Shown in pieces: positions 12,005 through 24,243 of a DNA stretch of 64,000 bases; positions within the stretch are counted from its first letter, which is position 1, and every line of letters begins with the position of its first letter. The stretch is from NCBI RefSeq assembly GCF_035222275.1, contig NC_085883.1, positions 248,001-312,000 of the forward strand. Direction: 5' to 3'. Source of the DNA: Podospora bellae-mahoneyi (Eukaryota; Ascomycota; Sordariomycetes; Sordariales; Podosporaceae). The notes under the pieces were generated by a model. It saw nothing but the letters and a program-made list of their open reading frames with translations, did not search any database and had not been told where the DNA came from. A program made the translations under genes and the position numbers.

Positions 12005-12803
12005 ATACCAACGAGAAGGAGAAGGAGAGAGAGGAGGAGTAGCTATGTAACATGTACAATATGAAACCAAACGTGTATTTATTTTTTCAGTCCGTCAAAG
12101 TCAAACTTCTCATGAGAGACCATCTCTCGGCATGGGTCAGGCAACTCGGTGTATGTCAGCTATGGATGTAATCTTTCATCAAAGCAGCTACAGAAGTTTG
12201 CGAAAGACACTCGTGGCTGACCTCAAAAATAGCAGGTTTATTTCACTTCATAAATCTCTGGTAACTATGTACAAAGCAGCAAAGGGAAAGAAAAGCCCGG
12301 CCGTGGTAATCATAAAATAAATAACAAGAACAAAAAAGGGAGTCAAAAGACAGCCTTGAGACCAAACCAACCACCACCCGGTCTTCGCTGTGCATTGTTC
12401 CCCTGACTCAGGACTTCCACCCCTTTAAACAATGCTCTCCTTTGGGAGTTTCATCCACATCAGTTACACCAACGTCCATCAGCCGGAACAACGCAAGCCT
12501 GGGGGTACTTTGTTTGATGTAATTTTCTCTTTTTTCCACTGTGAGCGCTGCGCTGACGGTAAATCTTTCGCCCTCCCATAAAAACCTTGATTTTTCCTCT
12601 CCCCCCTTTCATTGGTTTGCTCAGTCAGGTAAGGCCTCCTGACATAAAAAAGATCCCATTCCATGTCAATTGTATGTTCTGTGCAGTCCGGCTGACGATA
12701 TCGATGACATATTTTCTTGTTCCCACGCTCCCGCTTTTTTTTTTTTAATTAAAAAAAAACCACGCAGGAATCAACCCAGGTGAACCATTTTTTTGGACAA
12801 TAT
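12005..12803. other. Convergent 3' spacer
   Basis: Lies between the 3' ends of uL22m (plus) and the CFEM protein (minus). AT-rich, with T and A runs near 12727-12760. No gene is supported; presumably both 3' UTRs and polyadenylation signals. Confidence 0.55.
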
Positions 12804-13778
12804 TTACACCATTTGTCTTGGTTCCATTGGCTTGGGCTGCTTCCCCTCCGTCATGTCATCATACCGATAGCTCTTAATCTCCAGCTCGTTGGCGCCAATG
12901 TCGTAGTCGGAGCTGTTGTTGCCGTGGTTGTAAGGGTTCTGCTCCCGGCTCGGCATCGGAGGCGAAATCTTGTATCGGTCAGCTCCGGCAGAGTCGTTGG
13001 ACTTCTTGTCAACATGGCGGTTGCGGAGGAAGATGCAAACTCCCACTCCGATGAGGGCGAGAACAGCGGCGCCGACACCGACACCAATGCCAATCTTGGC
13101 GGCTTCCGGGAGACCGGCAGGCGCACCTTCGTCCTCGGGGGCTTCGCTAGTCTCTTCCGCTTCGTCTGCAGAAGACGACTTGCTGGGGGTTTCGGTAGGA
13201 GTGCTGGTGACCTCGGCTGTGGATTCGGCGGTTGGGCTGGACTCAACCTGGGTGGCCTTGTCAGTAGAGAATTCTAATCTCGGAAGTCAACGAACCTACA
13301 GCAGTCGATGTCGCCTCTCCATCCGGATTTTCTGTAGGGGTTTCTGTGGAGGTGGGCTCGGCAGCAGCAGGCACGTCGGTCGTCGGCTCGGCTGGCGTGG
13401 GCTCGGGAGCTGGAGTCTCGGCAGGAGGGTCGGCGGGAATGTCTCCAGCAGGGAAAGGCGCACCGACAGCTGAGCAGCCGGCACTGAGCGCTGCCATAAG
13501 CGTGGGTTCATAGTCGGCAGCGCATGCTCCTGAATCCCGCACGCAGTTTTTGATAGCAATTCCCCAGTCAACCTTGGGGCACAAACAGGCATATTGGGAT
13601 GCTGGGCAGTCATAAGTTGGGGCTGTCAGGAGACAGTTGTGCTATCATACTGTCAGTCATGGCCCTCTCATGCTGCCTGTTGTCGACTTACAGCACAAGG
13701 GTCCAGGGTGCCAATGTCCAGAGCGAGGGCGAGGCCGCTGGCTGCCGAGAGCAGGGCCAAAGACCGGAGGGTCAACAT
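12804..13778 (-). CDS. CFEM-domain single-pass membrane protein
   Basis: Three exons (13778-13692, 13641-13300, 13247-12804) with introns of 50 and 52 nt, all phase 0, give 290 residues. A signal peptide (LALLSAASGLALA) is followed by a complete CFEM domain of eight cysteines: DPCAHNC, YDC, YACLC, NC, GAC and AGC. The Asp in the PKVDWG loop is where haem-binding CFEM proteins carry their axial residue. A long Pro/Thr/Glu-rich stalk (PAETPAPEPTP, TSTPTETP) leads to a helix (IGIGVGVGAAVLALIGVGV), a basic stop-transfer and a 65-residue cytosolic tail. CFEM proteins act at the fungal surface in adhesion, haem/iron capture or signalling. The C-terminal helix plus tail instead of a GPI signal suggests a receptor-like member. 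Confidence 0.9.
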
Positions 13779-16700
13779 GGTGGTGGGATGTTGCTGTGTC
13801 CGTGATGAGGAATTGGATGGGAGAAGTCGATGGTGTCGTCGAGAAGTGGCAGATGAGGAGGTGGCGCCTCAATCATAAGCTATCGGGGGTGTCCGAGGAA
13901 TGAAGAGTTGTGCGTCTCGGTCTGGGTGGGCCTGATAAAGTCCAGAAGTGTGAGACTGATTCCTTCCCTTCCCGATTTGATGTGGTGTCGAGTGAGGTGA
14001 GCAAGGAAGCGGAAACGAAGAAAGAAAAAAAAAAGAAAAAAAAAAAAAACCAGCGCTGAAGGAGTGATCGCCGGGCGGAGTGAGAAGCGAATTGGGTGTG
14101 TCTGGTATATCAATGAGTGTAGGTGAAGGTGAAGATCAGTCGACTCCGTGAGGAGATGCGGAAGGAGAGAAGGGCGGAGGTCAGCTGGTGTGGGCTCCGG
14201 GGGACCTTTGCGAGTTAAGTTCTCCCCCCCTGGAGGAAGGAATCATTGGAATTGTTCCATCCCCAGACTGATTGGGTGGTTTTGGGGCCTTTCCTGTTCG
14301 GCGGTACGTACCCCCGGTTGCGCCCCGGGATCTGGGGTCAAAGAAGACGGCCGTGTGTCTGGGATCCCTGCTCAAGAGCGCCGCAACCCCTGCCAAGCAT
14401 CAGCCACAGCCAGAAGGCAGCCATCATCAACTTCTTCCGTTTTTCTCTTCCACAGCTAGCCAAAGATAATAAAATATCCAAACATCGCTTTTCTTGTTGC
14501 TGTTTGAGGCGCACACAGTTCCCCTGCATCAACACCCGCCCGACGTAGAACCTGCGCCCGGAGCTTGACTGCCGGCTGCACACGTATCGGTCCCGATATA
14601 GCGATGCAGCCTGCGGAACAACAGCAACGTTGCTGACAGTCCTGTCGGCATGACGGCTGATCCCGCCGCTGAAAGATCCATTAGTTCTTGATCAAGCTCG
14701 GCATGACAGCCACATTTGCAAACCAAGTGTTCTCATGCTGAAGGGTGAGGTCATCTCAATGCCAAACAGAGGCGGTCACCAGTATTCGCTAATGCCATCT
14801 CATCAAATCGATTCCCAAGTTTCTGGTGCAGGTGATGTGATCCTCACAAGGGTTGGCCTGCCTTCCCTCACCAGCCAACGCTGGAGCTTGGTTCGACGAA
14901 TCAAGCCCCATGTCTTAATTTGACGCTTGAACAAGGATCAGCTACCTTAATCGAGTTCCAGAAATTCTGTCACCTCACGCCCGTTCGTTGGCCCAGTTGA
15001 CAGCCGCCCACCAAAAATACCCTACACTATTTTTCCACAGATCGCCTTTTTTTCTTTTTCGTTTCTTTAAAAAAAAATATAAATTTTTAATTTTTGTTTA
15101 ATTTAATTTAATTTTTTATAGATACAGATAGGTATTGTCTGGATCTCTACATTTCCACTATCACTGGCATAACGGTTTGGCAGTTGACGTTGATGCCATG
15201 GCAGCCCCAAGCACACCTGCTCGGTTCGGCCAGCGCTAAATAACCACAATCGCCAGTCCCGCAGTAGCTGTTTCAGAACCTCACAACCCGGCCTGGGCAT
15301 CTTTCCCCTCAGAAATCATGATGCGCCCCACTGTTTGAAGCACAGAGTGAGCTGTTCTCGTCTGTTTTTTTTTTTTTTGGTCCGGTCCCCCAGATTTTTT
15401 TCCTCATACTGGTCAGCTTTTGAACGTCGATTCTCCAGCTGTAGGGAGTGACCCCTAACCACGCCGTGAGGGGCAGTGAGAAACAAACAATGCGCGCCGC
15501 AGAAAAACGCTCATCCGTCTGTTTCAGAAACTCTGTGGATTATCTGCCGGCCGGGTGTCTTGGAAGACTACGACGGCGTCTGATTTGTCCACCAAATAGC
15601 AACTCCAGTCCCTCGTCACAAGCAGAGACATGGCACTGGGCGCTGAGAAACTCTCTTCTCTCTTACACGCGCCACCCCAGTCCCTCGGCATGCCGATCTC
15701 TTCCATGCCCTAGCCGAACCTGCAGGTCCCGAGAGGACTCCAGAATGGAAAACCAGGAACATCAGATTGCCAGTACCATCGATCTCGCCGCTTTAAACGT
15801 GATTTCACCATGAGCCGTTTGGAAAAAGAGCCGATTGTCTTGGACGAGCCGCCGCCTCGGGAAGGCATTCACAAGGATTTTACGGATATGAATGGGACAC
15901 TTCTTACTTCGTATAAAAACCCTCACAATCGCGGCATGTCGTCATGGGTGTATGGATCTATGTATGGGTCGCTACCGCGGTCTCATCATGCCTGCGCCAC
16001 GGTGCTGCTACAAGAGAGGGAAATTGCACTTCAATGCAGCGGCCCTGGTGGTTGGGTCTGTTCAGGTGATACAAAGATGGGAAACTTTGTACTATGTACA
16101 GGGACCTGAACACACCTTGTACCCCGCTTCTGTTTCTTTGTGCTGCTGCTGCTGGCTGTGCCCCTGAGATCTTCTTCTGATCGTTGGTCTCCGCTGGAAT
16201 GGCAGAGTACCAGCCGGTTGCGATGAGATTCCTCGATGAACGTCTCCAGTAAGATGTATGGCGTGGGATGGAAAGGGGGAGCATCGGTTTGGAGCCTTTG
16301 CTGGAAGTGGCTGTTGAACCGAGGAGGTGTTTGTGGGTTGGTTGTTGGGAGCATAATCTTTCATCCGTCTGACGGACGGTCAGAGTTGGTCATCACATCG
16401 CCGGATGATCCTTCAGAAGAACTTGTGGTGAATCCTGGCAGGCTTCCGCAATGCATGCCTGAAGGACTAAGGTACCAGCAAGTTGGCGGTGCCAAGAGCA
16501 GCATGTTATTCTTTCACATGGCAACAGCTTTTTGGAGCATCTCCTCGGCCTATCTCTTTGTTTTCTTCAGAGACCTGTCAACATCTTTCAAGGCCCTCGT
16601 CCGTGTAGTAGCATCCCCTTTTTGATGCATAGCGTGGCTACCTATTTCAGGGGAAATGAGCTGAAGGAACCGAGACAGTTTGAAGATGTGCTACTTTGGA

Positions 16701-18345
16701 GTGAGACATCTCTCCCAGCGCCACGAGCCACGTAGTAAGGCTGGATCGTCGTTCTCTCCTTGTGTTGTCGTCATGGCCTTGATGTGACTCCGGTTGCACT
16801 TCCCAGTCTGAATCCAAGCTGGGTCAGAATTTGGCAACTTTCAACTACAACTCTATCTAGTTGGCAAAGCGCCCTGTCCTGTACATCTCACAATATTGTC
16901 CGAATGATCGGGGTCCCAAAGTCCTCACGGGCAGTTGCTGGTTGTCACGGAGATATTTCGCTGTGGTTACAGCCTCGCTGATATGACAAGGCAGTCCACC
17001 AAAAGCCACCTGGACAAAGTACTTATGACACTGGGATACGTGACAGACACTGTGGTCGTTCTGTGTTTGGAGGTGGGTGCGCTGCTATATAGTCCACATT
17101 TGCAAGCTGACCCGTACTACATCCCGGCATGTCCCGGGTCGGTCAGCCATCCATTATCAGAGCTGACTCTTGTGCTTCGGTATTGACAATTCTATTGCCG
17201 AGTCGGCAGCTTTCTCACCTCGACCTTGCGACGCCACCCGATCACAACATACCAAGAGCATAAGTGAGCGGTGAACACTCACTTATACACTCTACAACAT
17301 GCCCTCGGGGCCGCACAAACCGGCCATCCTATTGGAACCCACCATTCAACCACCATAATTCACCGTCTCACAACTCTCTTCATCTCAACTTCAAGACGAC
17401 CCACCAATCAAGTCCCACTCAGAATGCCTCTCACAATCCACCACCTGTAAACCCTCTTCTTTTCTCCCCCGACTGAGCCACCAACTAACAACCACTGGGG
17501 AGAAGAGGCACGTGGATGGGGTGAGGTATCTTGGGAGGGTTGTGGAGAGGGTGGGGGTATAGGAGGCTGATGGCGATGGGAGAGCCTGGGATGGGGTTGC
17601 AATAGTGGCTGGGTGCGGAAAGGGTGATAGGGGATAAGGAATTGAAGGGGGAAAGGGACTGTTTTTAGACCTTTTTACCTTTTTTTGTATTCAAAAGCTC
17701 GAACAGACCTGGAAGGCAAGACTCTAGGTGGTGCAAAGACTATCATAGTTCTGGTGTCTGATCAAGATGGTGATGGTATGGCCTGGGGTTATAAGAACAA
17801 TGCATTATGAATACTTAGTTGGTGTATATCTCCTCCAATCTCAAAACCGAGCCAAAAATGCCTTTTGACTCCCCCCATCAACAAAAGCATCCATCCATCC
17901 ACGAGTCCATGCCGTCTCTTTCTCACGTCCTCTTCATCCCCGGCAGTCCGCCCCAAGCTCCCAGCTCCCAAAGCTATGACCACCTATCCTGCCCCACACC
18001 TGCCCGCCCGCTCCACCACCAAAAAATGACAACATGATTACCTAACCCTTTCCCCCCCGCTCCCCTCCTCACAAGATCACGTGCCCAACCCTCTGCCAAG
18101 TCTTGTGTTTTTTGCCGAGCGCGAGCGGGTTCGGGCGGACAGAGGAGAGGAGGAAAACGGGAAAATCAGGTCATCAATCATCATCAACCACCGAAACCGA
18201 CCGAACCGAAGCTTACCTGCCTCTGCGGGCAACAACAACAACACAACCACAACCACAACCAAACTCTCTCCAAGCGAGAGAAAAACAAACCCGAAAACGG
18301 CGTATCTGAACGCTCGGCGAAAAAACAACAACAACAACAATAACA
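13779..18345. other. Gene-poor 4.5 kb region
   Basis: No gene is supported on either strand. Frames are below about 130 codons, mutually overlapping and without domains, and I could not string any through introns. It includes A/T runs at 14018-14050, 15060-15115 and 15367-15380. The left part should hold the promoter of the CFEM gene and the right part the promoter and CAA-rich 5' leader of cox9 (18226-18345). A non-coding RNA or lineage-specific gene cannot be excluded by reading alone. Confidence 0.5.
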
Positions 18346-18823
18346 ATGGCCTCTGCTGCTGTCGCTCCGGCTTTTAAGCCTATCACTGGGGTGGGTTTTT
18401 CTTGAGGGTTTATTTGGAGGGGGTCCCGGGCAGGACACAAACTGAAGCTGGGGAGGGAAGAAGAAGAGAAGGGAATTCAGGCTAACCGGAGGGGGGGGGG
18501 AATTGATACAGATGCTCCGCCGGGGTTTGATCCTTGATTTGAGCATTGGGCTTGGTATGTTCTCTCTTTTGTCCCTCTTCTCTTTTGACCTGGATTTGGC
18601 TGACGGGCTGGGTTTTGGGGAAAACAGGTCTCGGATTTGTGTTTGGCAATGCCTTTTGGTAGGTTTTTGTTTTCTCGAGCTGGTGAAGGGGGGGGATTGG
18701 GAATGGGCTTGCTAATCTTGGGGATTGGAATATAGGTACGGCTACCACATGCCTCGGGTCAACGCTCGTGATGCGTACTACCGCAAGCTGGAGGAGGCTC
18801 GCGCTGCTAGACAGGGCAACTAA
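18346..18823 (+). CDS. cox9: Cytochrome c oxidase subunit VIIa (Cox9)
   Basis: Four small exons (18346-18390, 18512-18554, 18628-18658, 18736-18823) join to 68 residues. Phases 0, 1 and 2 are consistent at every junction. The product has PITG, then MLRRGLILDLSIGLGLG, a single inner-membrane helix (LGFVFGNAFW) and WYGYHMPRVNARDAYYRKLE. This is the fungal Cox9 pattern (yeast: APITG...WWWGFHM..I..R..FY..L). It is a nuclear-encoded structural subunit of complex IV in the inner mitochondrial membrane. Introns make up more than half the gene. A run of CAA triplets just upstream of the ATG is probably 5' UTR. Confidence 0.93.
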
Positions 18824-19295
18824 GGGATATGACTACATGGTGGTGAATTGAGAGGGTTTGGGATGAGGGCCATATTGCTGCTGTGCTGTGCTGTGCTTAT
18901 GGTGTGGCCGGCGGGCATGACCCGGAGATGGATGGGTGAGTGTATCATATCCGTTATAGACAGACAGGGGATCAAATGGACGACACAAGTTCGGTTTTAT
19001 GGGGTTGGAAATTTATGTTTTGCTTTGGCTGCTGGGTGAAGTGGGTGGGAAGACGAGAGCTTACTTGGGTTGCTTTGGCGATGGAGGAGCTTCCAGAGCT
19101 CCTGGTGCTAAGCTTGGTGTATGGACTGGGATCAACCCCGCGGTGATGAGAGAGGAGCGCCGGACAGGTTCGTGACAGGCTGGGATGTGGCGGTGATATG
19201 TTTGCCGGCATGTGTGCTGCGTGATCGTGGGGCATTCACGTCCATTGCGTAGAGGAGCCATACTTGATCTTTGCATCAAATCTCTACCACCTCGG
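18824..19295. other. Convergent 3' spacer between cox9 and the som1-like gene
   Basis: No gene seen. Presumably two 3' UTRs facing each other. Confidence 0.5.
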
Positions 19296-19756
19296 CTATC
19301 TCTTTGCTGTTTGTGCACCCACCTCCAATTGCGTCCCTCCAGCGGCGGCATCGCCGCCCGCCCCCTTGCTCAGAGCATTCAGACACTCCCAACTTGTCGT
19401 CTCGGCTGTAAAAGTGCCACCGTTCTTCATCGGGCATCTACACCACACGTGGGCAACAAGACAAGGCAAAAAGTCAACTACAAACTGCAACTGTCTCCCC
19501 TCCATTCTCAAAAGAAAAGAAAGAAAACTTACACCCTGAAAAAGCGCTTGACGGGCGTGCACACGACGGGGCAGTTGGCCTCGTTGGGGCGGGCGATCTG
19601 GCAGTCGTACTGCACAAACGAGAAGAGGTCGCAGTCGCGGGAGAGGTCGGTCGGTTTCCCGCTGGGGGTCTTGCGGGCGCGGTGGGAGCTGTTGGGGAGG
19701 TGGTGGATGTGGGAGGGGAGCTGGGAGGAGGGGAAGGTTTGGACGTGCGGGGCCAT
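19296..19756 (-). CDS. som1: Som1-like mitochondrial inner-membrane-peptidase subunit
   Basis: Exons 19756-19533 and 19437-19296, with intron GTAAGT...TGTAG, give 121 residues. The recognisable core is CDLFSFVQYDCQI, then PVVCTPVKRFFRVC, completed across the intron by PMKNGG, TAETTSWE. This cysteine spacing (C..Q..C, C.P..R.FR.C, followed by an ETT.WE end) is what I recall for fungal Som1. Som1 associates with Imp1/Imp2 in the inner membrane peptidase complex that trims intermembrane-space proteins. It starts only 89 bp from the divergent RAD51-like gene. An in-frame Met 19 codons upstream exists, but the second Met (MAPHVQTF) fits the family length better. Confidence 0.75.
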
Positions 19757-19845
19757 TTTTTTCCTTTTTTTTCTTTCGAGACTCTTGTCTGCCTGACCCT
19801 TTGGAGCACGCAAAATTGGGGAGACAGTAGGATAACAAGAACAAA
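19757..19845. promoter_or_regulatory. 89-bp head-to-head promoter
   Basis: The two start codons of the Som1-like gene (minus) and the RAD51-like gene (plus) are 89 bp apart. Transcription of both must therefore initiate in, or overlap, this short interval. It is AT-rich with T runs next to the minus-strand start. Shared regulation is an inference. Confidence 0.6.
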
Positions 19846-20810
19846 ATGAATGCGACTGAGGCGGCGGGGGGGAGGTTGCTGGGCGAGATTGAGGAGATGG
19901 CGTTGGATGAGGTGAGTTTGGTTGGTGGTTTGTGTTTTGTGTTTGAGGGATGGTGGTGATGATGATGGGGGGTGGTGGTGGTGGAGGCTAATTGATGGGA
20001 TGGATTTCATTTCAGGTTCTTGCCGCTTTTCGCACGGGCTTTCGAGCCGTTGCCTGCACCGGCGGCCACAACGACGCCAGCATCGGCCACAACGACTCTG
20101 TGAGTGTCAAGAAGGAGGAGGATGCACAATATGGGCCCAAGACATTTCCGATTGAGGCTCTCAATGACCTTGTGCAACGCAACTTTCGAGCGACTGGGTC
20201 AGCACCACTCGCGGTTTCCGGGCGGTATTACGAGCTGATTTACGTGCTGATTGCGACGCTCATCGCGAGCCCGTGGGACAAGGCGGTGGTGGTGGTTGAC
20301 TTGGAAGGAAAATTCGATCCCTTGAGGGTGTTGGCTGCTCCGCTTGCTGGGCCGGTATCATCATTGCAAGACAACGAAAAAACAGCGACAAAGCGGGCGA
20401 GGGTAGAGAGAAGCGACTTGGAACACATTCACATCCTGCAGCCGAAGAAGGGAAACTGGGAACAGCAGCCACCTGCTCGATTTGTCTCGGCCTGTCTCAC
20501 CACCATGGAGGAGTACATGCTCTACGGAGCCCACCGGAGCCGGGGACGGCAGTGGTGGGGCACCGTGCTCATCGGAGGCGGCTTCAACCCCGTTGGAGGC
20601 CTGCCAAAGGCCGTCTCCGCCCAAGTCGCGGTGACGGCCGGACGGGGGGGGTGGCTCAGGGTGGAGAGGGCCGAGGTGCCTGGGTTTGGGGAGTTGAGTG
20701 TGGAACAGGCATCGAGAGATCGGGAGAAGCGGCAACAAGTGGTTGAGCAGATGGGTTGGGTTGGGAGTTCCCCACGGGGAGGATTTTCCTTTGGCGGAGA
20801 GGCTCCGTAA
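19846..20810 (+). CDS. RAD51-paralogue-like protein (XRCC2 type) with degenerate Walker A
   Basis: Exons 19846-19911 and 20016-20810 (intron 104 nt, phase 0) encode 286 residues. The core looks like the RecA/RAD51 ATPase fold of the fungal XRCC2 group. A strand (PLAVSG) is followed by helix YELIYVLIATL, Walker-B-like strand AVVVVDLEGKFDPLRVL, then LEHIHILQP, a later strand WWGTVLIGGG, and AVTAGRGGWLRVERAEVPGF. In place of the usual GxxxxGKT, the residues are SGRYYEL, so the P-loop is missing. XRCC2-type proteins assist RAD51 in homologous recombination, and some tolerate loss of ATP binding. The family call is from motif order, not alignment. The C-terminal 50 residues are unremarkable. Confidence 0.6.
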
Positions 20811-22743
20811 ATACGGGTACGGGGACGGACGGTGGTTGATCGGGGTTCCACGGAGTCCACAGCGTCTTTATGCGTTCGATATCGAATTTACGGCGCGTGA
20901 ATCCTGAGGGTGGAAGTTACAACACGTGGAGGATTCACAGGTTCCATTTGGCATCAGGGAGCGATGTGATGGCCATCTGATATCAGCTCTCACCAGCTGG
21001 ACGCCGGTGGAGCCGCTTTCTCGACAGAGAGACCCACCAGTCACATATCTCCCTGCCCAAGAGAGAGGGAAGTGAGGGACTGGAGGCCCAACGGCGGATA
21101 TGGCCTGAGTTGACTCGCGGCTCCCTTAGGACCCTTGGTGCCATGGCGTTGAAATCGGCCAAATCTGCAGCTAAGATCCCTCGATCAAGTTCAGAAACAG
21201 GCTAGAAAACTACATCACCGTTCGGATAGAGGCCGCGGCAACCAGTCGCGGAAGGGAGACGTATTGCCGGAGTGAACTCATGATGATGAGAGCGGAAGGA
21301 GTGGTGTTGAGGTCAAACTGCGTGACTGCATTATCTTCACTGCAGTTGCCTTGGTTCAACACAACCTTCATCACCGGTTCCAGGTAGTTTTCTTACTGAT
21401 CTCGCCTCATCCAGCCCGGCCTACATCGATCGACAGATAGCTTCTTCCCCAATGTTTTCACATGCTGGGCAGCCACGGCATCCAAAAGAACTCACAGTGC
21501 TCAGCACACTGTCACTCTGTCACTGGTTGTTCACCGGCTCGGCAGCGGGCTCAACAGTGATTTGGGAAGAACACCCAATCAAGGAGCTTCGCTCGCGATG
21601 AAAGATGCAGGCACGCAGAGCACGGCCGGAGGATCACCGCGGCTGCCCTGCTTCCTGCTGTGCTGTTGGCCGGCGTGTTGTTCATTATCGGACGTTTTTG
21701 CCCTGGCTGAAGGACCCTATCAGTTCCGGGGGTCCACTCCGGCATTCTCAGGGGAATCCGCCTTGACGTCATGGTGATCGGCACTACAGCCGGGCGGCGA
21801 CTTGGCAGTCAGACCTCTGCCGACTTCCGCTCGCCCTCCCATCTTTCCGTATCACACACAGCGGCCTCGCCGCGGGCGCCGACCACTTCCCAATCCCGGA
21901 AAGGTCCCCTTCCGGTGGCCGTCATAGGGCCCTATCTCCCGTCGAGCAGCGGCACATTCTTACCTACAGTAGCAACCACGTTCCAAACCCCGATTCGTCC
22001 CGCAAAGCCTTGATCTTCCCTCCATGGCATCGAAGCTTTTTGTCGGACCCGGTTTTTCTCTTGGTCCCAGTTGTGCCAGTACCGGTTCAAACCGAGTTGA
22101 GCCAAGTCAGGAGCCATTATCTAAGCTGACTTGGTGATGCCAATCCGATAAGCCCTGCGTCTTGACTGACAAGGGTGCTGGACCCTCAGGACCCTTACAT
22201 CTGCAAGCTGTGTTGTTGTTTGGTGCGAGGGGTTGTTGGAGGGAGAGAGGGGCCGGCGGGGATGAGGCCACCAGAAAACATGGGGATGGGCATCTCACCG
22301 CATTGCTGCGTAGGACAAGCTAACGTTGAAGGCTCCCAATGGAGGAGGCGAGATGGGGACCCGGCGGAAAAACTGGTTCTCCAGGCACACCAGAGAACTT
22401 TGTTGCTGCCACACACACCCACACCACGCCTCTGGATATCCACCGTTACCCACATGGACCCTGAGACCCTGTTTTGACGCCGTCCCAACGCTTTGTGATT
22501 GCTGGGCTGAGTTCCACCTCAGAGACAGCCACGCCTTCTTGGACTGTCCAGAGACCGCCTCCCATCGATGTCTTCTCGAATATATATATGGCCGCCGGCT
22601 CCCTCTTGCTTCCTCTAGCTTTAGTCTCCCACTTACAGCCAGCCGCTTGAATGTCTCAACCACCAGGTGTACTCATAGTTCACCTGTTCGATCCTTACTA
22701 CCACTACTCAATCCACGACTGGTAGTCATTCCTTTATTCCACC
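20811..22743. other. Intergenic stretch, promoter of the HAD gene at its right end
   Basis: No gene supported in about 1.9 kb. Frames are short and conflicting. The last 100-200 bases are pyrimidine-rich and carry a TATATATA stretch (near 22582-22589), fitting a promoter or leader for the plus-strand HAD phosphatase. Confidence 0.5.
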
Positions 22744-24243
22744 ATGTCGACCAACAACAACAACACCCTGACCACCCCGGTCCCCCAGAGGCCGTCCATG
22801 TGCCCTCGCCAGCTCTCCAGCAGCAGCTTCGCCTCGGCCTTTGAGGTGGCCCGCACCAAGCTCAGCGAGCTCGGAGTCGAGGAGCCGGACACCGACGACG
22901 ACGACAACACTCTTTCCCCCTTTTCCAGCTCGTCGGGAGAAGAGGATGACTCCGACTCCTCTCCTTACTCCCCCTCAGTCGAGAGCGACTCCAGCACCAG
23001 CGAAGCCGCTTCACCACTCCACTCTCCCCTGACCGCTCCCGTCACACCAGCAGGCATCGACCCAGATGTCGCCGACAACTTCGCCTTTGCCTTTGACATC
23101 GACGGCGTTCTTGTCCGCGGCGGGAAGCCCATCCCCGAGGCTATCGAAGCGATGAAGGTCCTCAACGGGGAGAACCCCTTCGGCATCAAGGTCCCCTACA
23201 TCTTCCTCACCAACGGCGGCGGCAAGTTCGAGACCGAGCGCTGCCGGGATCTGTCCCGCCAGCTCGAGATTGATGTTTCTCCCGGCCAGTTCATCTGCGG
23301 CCACACTCCCATGAGGGAGTTTGCCAACAAGTACGGCACCGTCCTCGTCGTCGGCGGGGAGGGAGAAAAGTGCCGCGAGGTTGCCGAGTCCTACGGCTTC
23401 CGGGATGTCATCACTCCAGGCGACATCATCAAGGCCAACGCTGCCACTGCCCCCTTCCGCGCCTTGACCGAGTCTGAGATCAGGAACTCTCGTGATCTCC
23501 TCGCAAGAGGGGGGAAGATGAGCGACATCGTCGTCGAGGCCGTCTTTGTCTTTGCCGACAGCCGGGACTGGGCCTCGGACCTGCAGATCATGCTCGACAT
23601 TGCCCAGTCCAAGGGCGGCAGATTGGAAACCCGCTCCGAGAACTTTGACGAGGGTCCTCCGATCTACTTCAGCCACAATGACGTTCTCTGGTCGGCGGCG
23701 CACGAGCACGTCCGGCTGGGCATGGGCGCCCTGAGGAAGATTGTCGAGACAGTGTTTGAGGACGTGTCCGGCGGCAGGAAGCTCAAGACGCACGCGTTCG
23801 GCAAGCCGCAGGTGAGCACATTTGAGTTTGCGACCCGGCTGCTCCAGCAGTGGAGGGCCACCCAGCACGGGCTGGCCGAGAGTGAGCCGCCCGAGACGGT
23901 CTACTTTGTCGGCGACACCCCCGAGAGCGACATCAAGGGGACGAACGCCATGAACGAGAAGAGCAAGAATGAGTGGTACAGCATCTTGGTCAAGACGGGG
24001 GTGTACCAGGCCGGCACCGAGCCGAAGCACAAGCCCAGAAAGCTGGTGGACACGGTGCTGGACGCGGTGAACCACGGAATCAGGAGGGAGATGGCCAAGC
24101 TGGGGACGAGGAAGGATGGCAAGGGGAGGAAGCTGCCCTTGGATGATGCCGCGCTCAAGGCGATTAGCGAGGGGAGGACGCCCAACTTTGAGCTGAGTGC
24201 CGATCCCTTTGCCAAGGCGGTTGAGCAGCAGCAGGTGCAATGA
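22744..24243 (+). CDS. HAD-superfamily phosphatase, CECR5/HDHD5 (YKR070W) type
   Basis: Intronless, 499 residues. After an acidic Ser-rich N-terminal 110 residues comes HAD motif I (FAFDIDGVLVRGG), with the nucleophile Asp and the +2 Asp. Motif II follows as IFLTNGGG and motif IV as VYFVGDTPESDIKG, both in class IIA-HAD order. A C2 cap between them includes ICGHTPMREFANKYG and VLVVGGEGEKC. This arrangement matches the CECR5/YKR070W subfamily, which is mitochondrial in yeast, with a presumed small phosphorylated-metabolite substrate that is not settled. No clear presequence is visible, so localisation is open. The gene is convergent with the GH125 gene. Confidence 0.92.
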   Translation: MSTNNNNTLTTPVPQRPSMCPRQLSSSSFASAFEVARTKLSELGVEEPDTDDDDNTLSPFSSSSGEEDDSDSSPYSPSVESDSSTSEAASPLHSPLTAPVTPAGIDPDVADNFAFAFDIDGVLVRGGKPIPEAIEAMKVLNGENPFGIKVPYIFLTNGGGKFETERCRDLSRQLEIDVSPGQFICGHTPMREFANKYGTVLVVGGEGEKCREVAESYGFRDVITPGDIIKANAATAPFRALTESEIRNSRDLLARGGKMSDIVVEAVFVFADSRDWASDLQIMLDIAQSKGGRLETRSENFDEGPPIYFSHNDVLWSAAHEHVRLGMGALRKIVETVFEDVSGGRKLKTHAFGKPQVSTFEFATRLLQQWRATQHGLAESEPPETVYFVGDTPESDIKGTNAMNEKSKNEWYSILVKTGVYQAGTEPKHKPRKLVDTVLDAVNHGIRREMAKLGTRKDGKGRKLPLDDAALKAISEGRTPNFELSADPFAKAVEQQQVQ

